DNA of 64,000 bases from Arthrobacter sp. QXT-31 (GTDB taxonomy: Bacteria; Actinomycetota; Actinomycetes; Actinomycetales; Micrococcaceae), in NCBI RefSeq assembly GCF_001969265.1, contig NZ_CP019304.1:3224001-3288000 (forward strand), given 5' to 3'. The notes under the pieces were generated by a model. That model had not been told where the DNA came from. It made no database searches and saw nothing but the letters and a program-made list of their open reading frames with translations. The translations under genes were made by a program, and so were the position numbers. Position 1 is the first letter of the stretch. Every line of letters begins with the position of its first letter. Shown here piece by piece: positions 40,362 to 48,581 of the stretch.

Positions 40362-40526
40362 TTAGGGGATGCGTTTGCCGCCCGAGCGGTTGACGAAGAA
40401 CACCAGCAGGGCTGCCAGCAGGAGGACAGGCGCCAGCCACAGCAGGAAGGACACGGCCTCCACGGCGGCGCCCACGATGAAAAACAGCACCGCAACAATT
40501 GCGATGACCCAGATCAGCTTATTCAC
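40362..40526 (-). CDS. 54-residue small membrane protein
   Basis: GTG 40526 follows AGGGG by six bases. The product is MNKLIWVIAIVAVLFFIVGA (first residue read from GTG), then AVEAVSFLLWLAPVLLLAAL, LVFFVNRSGGKRIP: two hydrophobic helices and a short basic tail. Similar small two-helix proteins of unknown function are common in Micrococcaceae. It is directly upstream of a repeat block and 33 bases after the LCP gene start region, co-directional with the phosphatase operon. Confidence 0.7.
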   Translation of the reverse strand: MNKLIWVIAIVAVLFFIVGAAVEAVSFLLWLAPVLLLAALLVFFVNRSGGKRIP

Positions 40527-40559
40527 TGGCTACCCCTAACGATCGGCGCTCCAAGAGCG

Positions 40560-41657
40560 TCACTTCCCCAGCGTCGCGGCGTATTGCCCCAGCCGGTCCC
40601 TCCCGAGCGCCGCCCCCACTGCGGCCACAGCGGAGGGGTCCTGCAGCACGATCGACTGGCCGTCCGTGCTGAACCCGGTGCCCGCCGTCGGAAGCGTGAA
40701 AAACACCGCGTCCTGCATCCTGACGTTCCGCAGGCTGTACGCGAGGCTGGCCAGCCCCGCCGCGTTCAGTCCCTTGTCCACCGTGATGTACTTCGACGCT
40801 GTGTTGACCAGCTTATACAGCGTCACCGGGTTGGCCAGGGTCCGGGCGGAAAGCAGTTTGGCCAGGGTGGAGCGCAGGAACAGCTGCTGGTTCGCGACCC
40901 GGCGGTAGTCGCCGTCGGTAAACGCGTAGCGTTCGCGGACGAACTCGAGCGCGCGCTGGCCCTTGAGCCGGTTCACGCCGGCCGGGAAATGCTGGCGCGT
41001 GTCGTGCGTTGAGGTGAAGGCCTGCGGATTGTTGACGTCCACGCCGCCGAGCGCCTCGGTGATGCCCCTGAAGCCTTCGAAGTCCATCATGACGGCGTGG
41101 TGGATCTTCTGCCCGAACAGGGATTCCACGGTCCTCACGGCCAGCGGGATTCCGCCCTGCTCGAGCGATGCGTTGATCTTGGCTTCGCCGTAGCCGGGGA
41201 TTGAGACCCAGAGGTCGCGCATGAGCGAGATCCCGTAGGCCTGTTTTCCGTCGCCGGACAGATGCACCAGCATGAGGACATCAGCGCGCTGGTTTGGCAG
41301 GCCGCTGGGCAAGGCGGGATCACCCCTGCGGTGGTCGCTGCCGATCAGCAGGATGTTCATGGGCAGCTTGGCCGGCGCCGGCGGTTTCAGCGGTTTGGGC
41401 GCAGGCTTCTTGGTGGGGGAGGGCTTGGCGGTTGCTGTCTGCGTGGGGCTTTCGGGGGCCGCGCTGATCTCTGTCTTGGCGGTCTGGTTGTTCCAGACCT
41501 GGGCCAGGCTGACCAGGAAGGCGCCCGCCACGAGGGCAATCCCGAGCACCGCTGCCAGCACAACGTTGCGTATGGGCCGTTTGGGTTTGGTGCCGCCGTC
41601 GGCACCCGGAGCGGGGTCGCCGTTGGCCCCGGCTCCCGGACTGTTCCGGGATTTCAT
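40560..41657 (-). CDS. LytR-CpsA-Psr (LCP) family protein
   Basis: LCP proteins transfer glycopolymers such as teichoic acid or arabinogalactan precursors to peptidoglycan. The 365-residue protein has a cytoplasmic tail, one membrane helix (VVLAAVLGIALVAGAFLVSL), a Thr/Pro/Lys-rich linker, then the LCP domain: NILLIGSDHRRGD, RADVLMLVHLSGD, SLMRDLWVSIPGYGEAKINAS and FVRERYAFTDGDYRRVANQQ, containing the conserved Arg and Asp residues. Upstream on the same strand is the low-molecular-weight phosphatase gene, a common pairing in cell-surface polymer loci. Confidence 0.92.
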   Translation of the reverse strand: MKSRNSPGAGANGDPAPGADGGTKPKRPIRNVVLAAVLGIALVAGAFLVSLAQVWNNQTAKTEISAAPESPTQTATAKPSPTKKPAPKPLKPPAPAKLPMNILLIGSDHRRGDPALPSGLPNQRADVLMLVHLSGDGKQAYGISLMRDLWVSIPGYGEAKINASLEQGGIPLAVRTVESLFGQKIHHAVMMDFEGFRGITEALGGVDVNNPQAFTSTHDTRQHFPAGVNRLKGQRALEFVRERYAFTDGDYRRVANQQLFLRSTLAKLLSARTLANPVTLYKLVNTASKYITVDKGLNAAGLASLAYSLRNVRMQDAVFFTLPTAGTGFSTDGQSIVLQDPSAVAAVGAALGRDRLGQYAATLGK

Positions 41658-41710
41658 GATCGGAAGGTATCACCAAAAGCCGTCCGTGAGAACGACGGCG
41701 GCCGGCCGCC

Positions 41711-42334
41711 TTAAGTGGGCGCGTTGAGCCGGGCGAAACGCAGGATGGAGATGATCGCCGGGGCCAGCTCGTCTTCCATCTGCCGGTAGTAGTCGGCGCT
41801 GCGGCGGTAGGGGTCGACGACGTCGTTGTCCGCGGCGTCGGGGGCCAGTGCGAGATGCCGGACCGATGCCGCCTGGGCGGGGAGCTTGCGCCAGAGCTTC
41901 GTGTTGGCCGCGAGCCGCCCACCGTTGAGGCCCGCCGCCGGAGGTGCCTGGCCTTCGCGCTCCTCCAGGACATCGAGCATCCTGGCGAACTCGCGGATGG
42001 TGAAGGTGCGCTTCAGCAGCGAGGCATCGAGCTGGAGCACCTCACCCCGGTGGCCGGAGGTCATGGTGAGGACCAGGTCCACGTTCCGGAGGATCTTGCC
42101 CGTCAGCTGGCGCGCCGCGAAGTCCTCCGCTGTCCCGCCAAAGGTGTGGATGATGTCCGCGGAGAGCGGCTGGACGGGATCGCCCACCAGGGCACGGGTT
42201 CCCGCGCTGCGAACCTCAAAGCCGCCGGGAAGCACCTGGTCCAGACCCGCCTGGAGGAGGCGTTCGGCTACCGGGGAACGGCAGATGTTGCCCGTGCAGA
42301 CGGTCAGGATTCGGACTGGCGAATGCGGTTCCAC
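41711..42334 (-). CDS. Low-molecular-weight protein-tyrosine phosphatase
   Basis: The 207-residue protein begins MEPHSPVRILTVCTGNICRSP; CTGNICRS is the C-x5-R loop with nucleophile Cys and Arg. The acid Asp lies in VVDPYRRSADYY (usual DPY/F-x2-S). Arginine-rich and Ala-rich inserts make it longer than the 150-residue norm. Such phosphatases control capsule and polymer export kinases. It is followed after 53 bases by the LCP gene, which supports a role in cell-wall glycopolymer synthesis; no kinase gene is adjacent. Confidence 0.9.
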   Translation of the reverse strand: MEPHSPVRILTVCTGNICRSPVAERLLQAGLDQVLPGGFEVRSAGTRALVGDPVQPLSADIIHTFGGTAEDFAARQLTGKILRNVDLVLTMTSGHRGEVLQLDASLLKRTFTIREFARMLDVLEEREGQAPPAAGLNGGRLAANTKLWRKLPAQAASVRHLALAPDAADNDVVDPYRRSADYYRQMEDELAPAIISILRFARLNAPT

Positions 42335-42404
42335 GTATTGGCTCTCCCAGACTGGCGTGTAGGGCAGGTCTGCCCCACCGATTCAACTTAACATGCGGGC
42401 TGCA

Positions 42405-42878
42405 TTATCCCGGGTACGCTGCGGCACCCGGGCCGGACGGCTTCGTGGCCCGTGTTGTCAGCCGCTGAACCAAAACAAACGTCAGCAGGGCCGCGGCAAT
42501 GTGCACGTGGAGCAGCACATGCAGCGGCTGGGACGGGACGCCTTCCAGCAGCAGGCGGGGGCCGGTGAACTGCGCGGCGGACGCATGTCCATGGCCGCCG
42601 CCCAGGGTGGTGGCGAGCGGATTGGCGAAAAACGCAAAAGCCCAGTGGACGGTCTGCTGTCCCATACCCGCCAGCACCAGCAGGGCCCAGTTCGGAACAC
42701 CGATGCGGGCCACGACTGCACCGGCCAGGCCCAGCAGTGCGGCTGTGGCGACGACGAGCGGCACCGCGGGCACCGGATGCCCGGTCCCGGCGTGGATGAT
42801 CAGGCCCAGGACAACACTGACCGAGCCGAAGAACCAGCCGGCGACGGCATGCTGCCTGCTACCTCCGCGTTCCGCCAT
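42405..42878 (-). CDS. Integral membrane protein of unknown function
   Basis: The protein of 157 residues has four hydrophobic helices (for example WFFGSVSVVLGLIIHAG, VPLVVATAALLGLAGAVV, WALLVLAGMGQQTVHWAF, LLHVHIAAALLTFVLVQRL) and several His residues near membrane edges, including GGGHGHAS, which might bind a metal. ATG 42878 follows GGAGG by eight bases and is preferred to ATG 42914. No family recognised. It is divergent from the universal stress protein gene. Confidence 0.65.
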   Translation of the reverse strand: MAERGGSRQHAVAGWFFGSVSVVLGLIIHAGTGHPVPAVPLVVATAALLGLAGAVVARIGVPNWALLVLAGMGQQTVHWAFAFFANPLATTLGGGHGHASAAQFTGPRLLLEGVPSQPLHVLLHVHIAAALLTFVLVQRLTTRATKPSGPGAAAYPG

Positions 42879-42972
42879 GCGCCCATCCTCCGTCAGGTTG
42901 CCCGCCGGTGCCAATGGGCCCTAGTAGGCTGACAATGAGAGTCACCCCGATCTGCCGTAAGGACAGCGTGGA

Positions 42973-43533
42973 ATGGCAGCACTCATGAACGAGCCAGCGA
43001 AGAAGGCCGGGCTTCCCAGCGGCGAGGGCGAATTCGTCCCCCAGCGCATCGCCGGCCCGGTGGTGGCGGGCGTTGTGCCCGGGCAGCCGCCCGCCGTCGT
43101 GCAGAATGCCGCCCGGCTGGCTTACTCCCTGAACGTCAAGCTCATCTGCGCCTATGTGGACATCACGTCCTACCTCAGCAATGAGCGGGACGACCAGGAC
43201 CTTCTGCAGTCGGCGGGCGCGGGAACCGTTGACGACGCCGAGCAGACCAGCGCCCGTCTCAGGGAGCACCTGCAGGGTGTCCTCGGCAAGGCCGGGATCC
43301 GCTGGTCGCTCCTGACCCTTGTCGGGGAACCTGCGCGGGCGCTTGCCCGGCTGGCCGATTCGGCCGACGCATCGGTGATCGTGGTGGGGACGCGCGAAGG
43401 AAGGGTGGGCGCCCGGCTGGAGCAGCTGCTGCTCGGTTCCGTGGCCGTCCACCTCACGCACCGGCAGACCCGGCCGGTGGTTGTTGTTCCGCTCGCCCCG
43501 CAGCGGCGGCACCGTCCGAAGGAGGAAGCCTGA
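42973..43533 (+). CDS. Universal stress protein family (UspA)
   Basis: A single Usp domain of 186 residues. The first strand and helix are VVAGVVPGQPPAVVQNAARLA, and the ATP-binding signature G-x2-G-x9-G-S is seen as VGTREGRVGARLEQLLLGSV followed by RPVVVVPLA. Usp proteins bind ATP and help survival in starvation or oxidative stress; no partner domain is present. The Arg/Lys-rich tail is short. It is the first gene of a plus-strand pair with the DUF6221 gene and opens a stress-type cluster. Confidence 0.88.
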   Translation: MAALMNEPAKKAGLPSGEGEFVPQRIAGPVVAGVVPGQPPAVVQNAARLAYSLNVKLICAYVDITSYLSNERDDQDLLQSAGAGTVDDAEQTSARLREHLQGVLGKAGIRWSLLTLVGEPARALARLADSADASVIVVGTREGRVGARLEQLLLGSVAVHLTHRQTRPVVVVPLAPQRRHRPKEEA

Positions 43534-43608
43534 CGCCATACCGACGCGACTGAGGGTCCGGACGATGGACTCTATCCACCTACCCAAATTGAATGCGAGG
43601 GACTTCAT

Positions 43609-43896
43609 ATGGCCGACCTGATCGATTTTCTGGAAGCGCGGATCGCGGAGGACGAGGCGGATGCCCGGCAGGGACTGGAGACGGAAGGAACGGCGGGACC
43701 CGTCGTCGGGTGGTTCAATCCCGGCCGTGTGCTGTCGGAATGCGCGGCGAAACGGAAGATCTTGGGCAATGTCCCGCTGGTCACCGACGTTCCCACCGCC
43801 ATCGGCGCCACCAGTGAATACGTCCTGATGGCCCTCGCCGCTGTGTACAAGGACCATCCGGACTACCAGGAAGGCTGGGCCGTCGACGGCCTCTGA
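43609..43896 (+). CDS. DUF6221-like actinobacterial protein
   Basis: The 95-residue protein begins MADLIDFLEARIAEDEADA and has RVLSECAAKRKIL and a C-terminal YKDHPDYQEGW. This pattern (DLI/V-FL-ARIAEDE, RVLAEC-AKR, HPDY-x-EW) is characteristic of the DUF6221 family of actinobacteria, often linked to phage or accessory regions. Function unknown. GAGGGACTTCATATG gives a good ribosome site. It ends 7 bases before the convergent DUF6766 gene. Confidence 0.8.
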   Translation: MADLIDFLEARIAEDEADARQGLETEGTAGPVVGWFNPGRVLSECAAKRKILGNVPLVTDVPTAIGATSEYVLMALAAVYKDHPDYQEGWAVDGL

Positions 43897-43903
43897 GCCG
43901 GCA

Positions 43904-44578
43904 TCAGCCGGTTGTGCCGGTGTCGTCGTGCGCCGAGCCCACGGGCTTGGACTCGGGTGAGCCGCGCTGGCGGAGGTAGATGGACAGCACAACCATGGAT
44001 CCGACGGCCAGGAACTCGGACTGCCAGTTCTGCAGCGTGCGGTTCCAGAACTCCGGCGAGGCGATGTATTCCGTCCAGCCGACGGGCTGCTCGAAGTTTT
44101 GGATCTGCTCCTGGTTGTAGTTGCTGTTGCCGGAAATGGACTGCACCAGCCAGGACAGGACAAAGATCAGCCCCATCGTCAGCCCCAGCGAGTTGGAGTA
44201 GAGGGTACGCCGCCAGCCGGAGACGCGGGCCCACTTCGGCGATTTGGCGTTGCTGAACTCGCCCACGAGCTGTTCCTTGTCCGACTCGGTGCCGGGCTCG
44301 TTCAGCTCCTTGGATTCCGGGGAGCCCTTCTGGACCAGCCAGATGGTGGCAAAGATGTACAGCAGGAACTGCAGGTACTCGGACTGCCAGTTTTCCGAGA
44401 CGTCCACGGCAAAGTTGGACGACACCAGGTACTGCGCGAGGCTGATTTCCTCCAGCCCGGAGCTGAGCTGTTCCTCGTTGTACAGGGCATGGCCGGTGAG
44501 GGCCTGGCCGAGGAGGGCGAGGAGGAAGATCAGGCCGAAGAACAGGCTGAGGCCGTTGTTTCTCAATGCTTTTTTCAA
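43904..44578 (-). CDS. DUF6766-like membrane protein with internal duplication
   Basis: The 224-residue protein has two similar halves. Each has a glycine-poor helix (NGLSLFFGLIFLLALLGQAL and NSLGLTMGLIFVLSWLVQSI), a YNEEQ or YNQEQ, a NWQSEYLQ or NWQSEFLAV, a second helix and a cytoplasmic QKGSPESK or QRGSPESK. This fits the actinobacterial DUF6766 family. Four membrane helices in total. Function unknown. The two halves probably arose from a tandem duplication of a two-helix unit. Confidence 0.8.
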   Translation of the reverse strand: MKKALRNNGLSLFFGLIFLLALLGQALTGHALYNEEQLSSGLEEISLAQYLVSSNFAVDVSENWQSEYLQFLLYIFATIWLVQKGSPESKELNEPGTESDKEQLVGEFSNAKSPKWARVSGWRRTLYSNSLGLTMGLIFVLSWLVQSISGNSNYNQEQIQNFEQPVGWTEYIASPEFWNRTLQNWQSEFLAVGSMVVLSIYLRQRGSPESKPVGSAHDDTGTTG

Positions 44579-44585
44579 AGTCCGC

Positions 44586-44669
44586 CTATCCGTGCATCAG
44601 GCCGACAGCGGCCATGTACGCCAGGCCGCCGAGGATCAGGACCAGGTACAGGGTGAAGCTCCAGCGCAT
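44586..44669 (-). CDS. 27-residue single-helix membrane peptide
   Basis: ATG 44669 follows GGGAGG by eight bases and sits one base after the TGA of the lipoprotein gene. The peptide reads MRWSFTLYLVLILGGLAY then MAAVGLMHG, one hydrophobic helix with a basic N-terminal residue. Its position in a tight run between the lipoprotein and DUF6766 genes suggests translation is coupled. No known function. Confidence 0.55.
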   Translation of the reverse strand: MRWSFTLYLVLILGGLAYMAAVGLMHG

Positions 44670-44670
44670 C

Positions 44671-45087
44671 TCACCTGCCTCCCACTTCACAGGCGTAGGG
44701 CGCCTCTTCGCCGTTGGGCTTGCAGCCGGCGGCGGTGACCTTCCAGCCTCCCTCGGAGACGGCGAGGAAGACGGCGTCGTTTTCGAATTGAACAAAGGCG
44801 TCCTGGCCGTACTGCTCGGTGCGGAGCACGTTTCCGGGGTCCGTGAGCTTCGCCTTCTCCTTCTCCAGTTGGTCCTCGCAGGTTCCGGAGTCGCTGGAGC
44901 GGGCCGTCTCCTCCCGGGTGTGGGGCTGCAGCAGCGAGCAGGCGGCGGCCATGTCGGAACCGGCCAGGGCACGGTGAAATGCTTCGGCCGCGCCGGTGGC
45001 GGCCGTTCCTTCGGGGGCGCAGCCGGAGAGCGCTGCCAGGGCGATGAGCCCTGGCAGGAGGCCTCCGGCGCCCCTACGCGTCTTCAC
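44671..45087 (-). CDS. Small lipoprotein
   Basis: From GTG 45087 the product is 138 residues: VKTRRGAGGLLPGLIALAAL then SGC, a lipobox. The mature part begins APEGTAATGA and includes a Cys near CSLLQP, a second near CEDQ and others, plus a helix FHRALAGSDMAAAC. The end has GGWKVTAAGC and YACEVG. It resembles small secreted actinobacterial lipoproteins of the NTF2/SnoaL-like 'DUF' type with Cys pairs but I cannot place it firmly. It overlaps the upstream gene by 14 bases and is followed by a one-helix peptide. Confidence 0.65.
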   Translation of the reverse strand: MKTRRGAGGLLPGLIALAALSGCAPEGTAATGAAEAFHRALAGSDMAAACSLLQPHTREETARSSDSGTCEDQLEKEKAKLTDPGNVLRTEQYGQDAFVQFENDAVFLAVSEGGWKVTAAGCKPNGEEAPYACEVGGR

Positions 45088-45697
45088 GTTCCGGATTTTC
45101 CAGCCGGAAGAAGTTGGACTGTGTTCCGTCGGTGCGCTGTTCCTGGTAGATGAAATTGAGACGGCGGTCGTCAAACGTCTTGAACCATTCTTCCCAGCTG
45201 ACGCGGCGCAGCTTGCTGTCGTCGCCGCCGAAATCAATGCGCAGCACGCCCAGGTGGTCGCCGTGCTCGGTGCCTTCAACGGTGGCCGGGGATCCGCCGC
45301 GTTCCTCTGCCCACTGCCTGATGACCTCATGGTGGGTCGTGGCCAGGCTGCGGCCTTCGCGTTCCGGTTCGTCCTCGGTGGAGGTGACCTCCTGTGAATA
45401 TTTCAGCGAGCTGGATGAGGCGTCGCCGTGGCGGATCTTGCCGCCTTCCGGCCCGGCGCCCAGATCGTCAGCGTCAGCACCGCCGTCGTTGTTTTCCCCA
45501 TCCCGGGAGTCACTGCCCCCGCCCTGGGAACGGGCGTTGGCGACCTCTTTCACCAACTCCTCCTTGCGCATGTTCGAGGCTCCGCTGATGTTCTCGCCGC
45601 GGGCCTCCTCACGCAGCTCATCCGCCTTCATTTCCCGGAGTTCGGTCTCGCTGACATTGGGAGTGTCCGGCGTCTGGTTACCTGGCTTTTCACTCAT
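45074..45697 (-). CDS. Rho-N-like/stress-type hypothetical protein
   Basis: The 207-residue protein has an N-terminal MKADELREEARGENISGASN then MRKEELVKEV, similar to the SAP/Rho-N helical motif that binds nucleic acid. A Gly/Asp/Asn-rich linker follows. The C-terminal domain TTHHEVIRQWAEERGGSPAT, LGVLRIDFGG and WEEWFKTFDDRRLNFIYQE is a domain found alone in many bacteria and sometimes mislabelled as glucan-branching enzyme. Function unknown; context suggests stress. An AT-rich divergent promoter with GATTACTAAGG lies upstream at about 45.7 kb. Confidence 0.7.
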   Translation of the reverse strand: MSEKPGNQTPDTPNVSETELREMKADELREEARGENISGASNMRKEELVKEVANARSQGGGSDSRDGENNDGGADADDLGAGPEGGKIRHGDASSSSLKYSQEVTSTEDEPEREGRSLATTHHEVIRQWAEERGGSPATVEGTEHGDHLGVLRIDFGGDDSKLRRVSWEEWFKTFDDRRLNFIYQEQRTDGTQSNFFRLENPEREDA

Positions 45698-45908
45698 GGC
45701 AATTCCTCCTCGTGCTGGACGATAGCGATTACTAAGGTTACTTATTGTTTAGTCCGTGCCGGGTGGGCCGTCAAGTTCCCCAACCGGCTGAACAGGACGT
45801 AACCGGCGCCTTATGCAGCAGGCCGATCACTGCTAGTTTGGCAGGACGCATCCATTGCCTGCCGTCCCCACCGGCCGGTGCAGGCTGTTGTTTTAGGAGG
45901 TTTCTTTC

Positions 45909-46250
45909 ATGAACGATGTTCCTGGACACGATGAACTGCCCTTGGCCGATTATGACCACATTCCCAGCGGAACCTTGCCCTCCCGGATCTCAGCCTTGGA
46001 CGAAGGCGGCGTGGGCCAGTTGCTGGAGTACGAACGTGCCCATGGCAACAGGCTTCCGGTCGTCCAGATATTGGAGCACCGGTTGGAGGCGCTCAAGGGA
46101 GGCGCCGAGCCCAGCGGAAGTTCGGCTCCCCCCACCCCGGAAGTTAGCGGTGCAGACGGCGGATCGAAGGTGACCCCAGCAACGTCGGGACCACCGGTGA
46201 ATCCGCCCCCTCACGGAGTCCCCACGAACCCATCCCAGCAACCGCGCTGA
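45909..46250 (+). CDS. Small conserved actinobacterial protein (LPxYDH-LPVVQ family)
   Basis: ATG 45909 follows TAGGAGG. The 113-residue protein has a conserved N-terminal block LPLADYDHIPSGTLPSRI, then ALDEGGVGQLLEYERAHGNR and LPVVQILEHRLEAL, a pattern seen in many actinobacterial short proteins, and a disordered Pro/Ser/Gly-rich tail. Function unknown. It is divergent from the Rho-N-like gene and convergent with the small gene at 46.3 kb. Confidence 0.7.
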   Translation: MNDVPGHDELPLADYDHIPSGTLPSRISALDEGGVGQLLEYERAHGNRLPVVQILEHRLEALKGGAEPSGSSAPPTPEVSGADGGSKVTPATSGPPVNPPPHGVPTNPSQQPR

Positions 46251-46274
46251 ACGGGTTAGTCGTCGCTGAACGGG

Positions 46275-46502
46275 TCAGTTGTCGAAAGAATTGCCCAGTT
46301 CGTAGATGGCGTGGTCGAGAAGGTCCCGCTGGATGGGGCGCAGCATGTAGGAGCCGTGGAGGTAGGCCTCAATCTCCATCGCTCCGGCGTCGCCGCCGAT
46401 GCTGAAGTAGTGCATCCAGAGCTCGTCGACCTCAAGGTCCGTCGAACGGAATGCCTTGGCAGTCCGTTCCCGCTGCTCCTCGCCGTCCGGGTCAAGATTC
46501 AT
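46275..46502 (-). CDS. 75-residue hypothetical protein
   Basis: The product starts MNLDPDGEEQRERTAKAF and contains LWMHYFSIGGDAGAMEIEAY then LHGSYMLRPIQRDLLDHAI, largely helical. Similar small proteins accompany GAF-ANTAR genes in Micrococcaceae, but I do not know a function. Its ATG overlaps the stop of the GAF-ANTAR gene (46492-46502), so it is translated from the same mRNA. Confidence 0.65.
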   Translation of the reverse strand: MNLDPDGEEQRERTAKAFRSTDLEVDELWMHYFSIGGDAGAMEIEAYLHGSYMLRPIQRDLLDHAIYELGNSFDN

Positions 46503-47249
46503 GGCGACCGGCGGCGAGGTCCATGGTCGGTTCGAGGATCCCCAACGCCACGGCGCTGAGTAACGCTTCCTCCGTGCGCGAGCGCTTGATCATGACCTGC
46601 AGGGCGTCCCGTTCGCCCACCTGCAGCCGCTCCATGAGCACACCCTTGGCCATGTCGATGACGCTCCTGCTGTGCAGGGCATCTTTCAGGGCAGCGCTGA
46701 GCGCCGAGGCGCGATCCCGGGCCTGCAGGTTGGACAGGAAGAGTGCTGCAGGACCGGCCAGGAGGGACAGGATCTGCTCGCTGTGCTGATCAAAGGCATG
46801 CGGCCGGTCTGCGTAGACCTTCAGCGCTCCAATGGGCTCCTGCCCGCTCGCGCCGGTGGCGTCCGGCACCCACAGCGGGACGCTGAGGCAGGACAGCAGG
46901 CCCAGCGGAGCACTGGCAGCGCTCCACTCCGGCCAGCGCCGTTCCTCGCGAAGATCGTCAACGCGGAGGGTCGCGCACCGGCCCAGGCGGACAGGCAGGG
47001 ACCCTCCCCGAGGTCGTACTGCAGGCGGTCCATCTCTTCCACCAGGGCGTTTGTCGACGCCGTACTGGTTGGCCTGCCTTGGGCATCGATCAAGGTGCCG
47101 CCTGCGCCGACACTGCCGGCTACACTTTCGTGCGCTACCTGTGCCAGGCTTTCCACGGCATGGTCGACCACTGTTTCCGTCAGCAGGAGTCCGGCCACGC
47201 GTGCGAAGATCTCGGACAGTTCACCTGCCATGGGTTGGTTCCGCGTCAC
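46492..47249 (-). pseudogene. GAF-ANTAR regulator broken by one frameshift near 46974
   Basis: Read from GTG 47249, the frame gives a good GAF opening: VAGLLLTETVVDHAVESLAQ, GGTLIDAQGRPTSTAST and LQYDLGEGPCLSAWAG. It then turns to nonsense (RPSALTIFARNG). In another frame the protein continues TLRVDDLREERRWPEWSA, SCLSVPLWVPDA and EPIGALKVYA, followed by an ANTAR domain (SRSVIDMAKGVLMERLQVGE). The break lies near GGTGCGCG-ACCCTC and is explained by one lost base. ANTAR domains bind RNA and act as antiterminators; GAF senses ligands. Either a true mutation or a sequencing error. Confidence 0.85.
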
Positions 47250-47354
47250 GGGGTGGCCTCACATGTCATCAGGATGGGAAACGCCCCTCTGCGAGGTGCG
47301 TCCGGCAGGTGCTTCCCATCATAGTCAGGGGTCCTGCGGCTACTTCCGGAGGGC

Positions 47355-48119
47355 TTATCCATGCGTTTCATCACCGTGTCCTGCCCGCTCCGGAAGCTTT
47401 GCGCCGTTCAGGATGTCCGCTGCTATCCGCTTCAACTGCTGTTTGCTGGACAGCGCCATGTCGTGGAGGATTCCGGCTGCTTCGTCACGGCTGCTGCGCG
47501 TTTGGGCCATGACCAGGCTGAGGGCGGCATCGACGACGGCCCGGGACTGCAGGGCTCCGTGCAGCCGTTCGGGGTGTAGTGCCACCCGGTGGACGCGCAG
47601 GGCGAGGCGCAGTATGCGCGACAGCGAATGGGCGTAGGACTCGACCGAGGCGATGGCGGCCTCGTCAAACAGGTCGGTGCTCATGGCATAGCAGTTCAGG
47701 GCTGCTGAGGCGTCCGGTCCGGCATCGATGGGAACAGCTAGAACGGATGCAGCCCCGTGCCCCACCGCCCCGGCGTAGCGGCGCCACCGTTCAGACTCCT
47801 CGAGGTCCTCGACCAGCACCCTCCGGTTTTCCCTCAGGGCTGTCAGGCAAGGGCCGTCGTCGAACCCGTACTGCTTTTCATCCATCCTCTTGGCTGCCTC
47901 GCTGCTGCTGGCCACGGTAACCGGCCGCCCGTCACGTTCCACGGAAATCGCGCACAGCATGGGCTCGGGCGCAGCGAGTTTCGCCGCCGAAAAGACGCTG
48001 AGTTCAAGGAGGAATTCGTCAAAGCCCGGGCTCTCCAGCAGCAGATCCTGCAGCTGTTCCAGCGACGGCGGCGGATTTTGGGCAGACGAGGCTGCCTGGC
48101 CAGGCTCAGCGGCCATCGC
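47355..48119 (-). CDS. GAF-ANTAR RNA-binding regulator
   Basis: From ATG 48119 (GAGG six bases upstream) the product is 254 residues. A GAF domain covers about 40-170 (FDEFLLELSVFSAAKLAAP, KQYGFDDGPCLTALRENRRV, SVLAVPIDAG). The ANTAR domain at the end has LQSRAVVDAALSLVMAQTRS then AAGILHDMALSSKQQLKRIA. ANTAR proteins bind paired hairpins in mRNA leaders. It is one of three GAF-ANTAR genes in 8 kb. A longer frame reaching the family B repeat at 48.3 kb is not needed. Confidence 0.85.
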   Translation of the reverse strand, partial: AMAAEPGQAASSAQNPPPSLEQLQDLLLESPGFDEFLLELSVFSAAKLAAPEPMLCAISVERDGRPVTVASSSEAAKRMDEKQYGFDDGPCLTALRENRRVLVEDLEESERWRRYAGAVGHGAASVLAVPIDAGPDASAALNCYAMSTDLFDEAAIASVESYAHSLSRILRLALRVHRVALHPERLHGALQSRAVVDAALSLVMAQTRSSRDEAAGILHDMALSSKQQLKRIAADILNGAKLPERAGHGDETHG

Positions 48120-48331
48120 ATGCCTCGATCCACTGGGAGGAGGATCCCACAATCCATTCTTTGGGCCGGATCCAAGCTCCGGAAACGATCGCGGACTGGT
48201 TGGATCCACGGCCAACGCGTAACAAACAAGGCGAACACCACCGCAGGAGCTCCGCGCTTCACCTCTGCTTTCGAGCCTACTCCCAATATTCTGCGCGGGA
48301 TACGCGACGCCCGGACCCGGCGCCGGCGCGG

Positions 48332-48397
48332 CCCAACTGACTGGCTGTAGATGCCGTTTTGAGGGCCCAAAACGGCATCTACTGCGAGTCAGTTGGG
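48332..48397. repeat. Palindromic intergenic element, family B (copy 1)
   Basis: CCCAACTGACT at the left and AGTCAGTTGGG at the right form the outer arms, and GTAGATGCCGTTTTG pairs with CAAAACGGCATCTAC in the centre. The central core is the same as in family A. It lies in a 460-base stretch without genes, upstream of the GAF-ANTAR gene and downstream of the DUF3618 gene. Confidence 0.8.
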
Positions 48398-48472
48398 TGG
48401 TCATCGTTTGGTTCCGATCGGTTCTTGGGCGGTGGCTGTACGCGGACTGGATTTAAGAACGCCTGAAGACGA

Positions 48473-48514
48473 CTGGAACGCTGCATCCACGAGGTTGCGG
48501 ATGCAGCGTTCCAG
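48473..48514. terminator. 16-bp perfect hairpin, probable terminator
   Basis: CTGGAACGCTGCATCC pairs with GGATGCAGCGTTCCAG around a ten-base loop. It lies downstream of the DUF3618 gene on its coding strand. A second, weaker inverted repeat, GATTCAG/CTGAATC, follows at about 48.53 kb. The rest of 48398-48581 shows no gene. Confidence 0.6.
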
Positions 48515-48581
48515 GGGACATGCAGCAGGGCGGATTCAGTGCTGGGACAGAGCCCTGCTGAATCAGTCCGGCTCATGTCGA

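Noticed and set aside
46832..47512. Plus-strand frame of 226 codons opposite the GAF-ANTAR genes
   Set aside because: It spans the frameshift and the gap between two real minus-strand genes; translation is Arg/Ser/Pro-rich with no motif.
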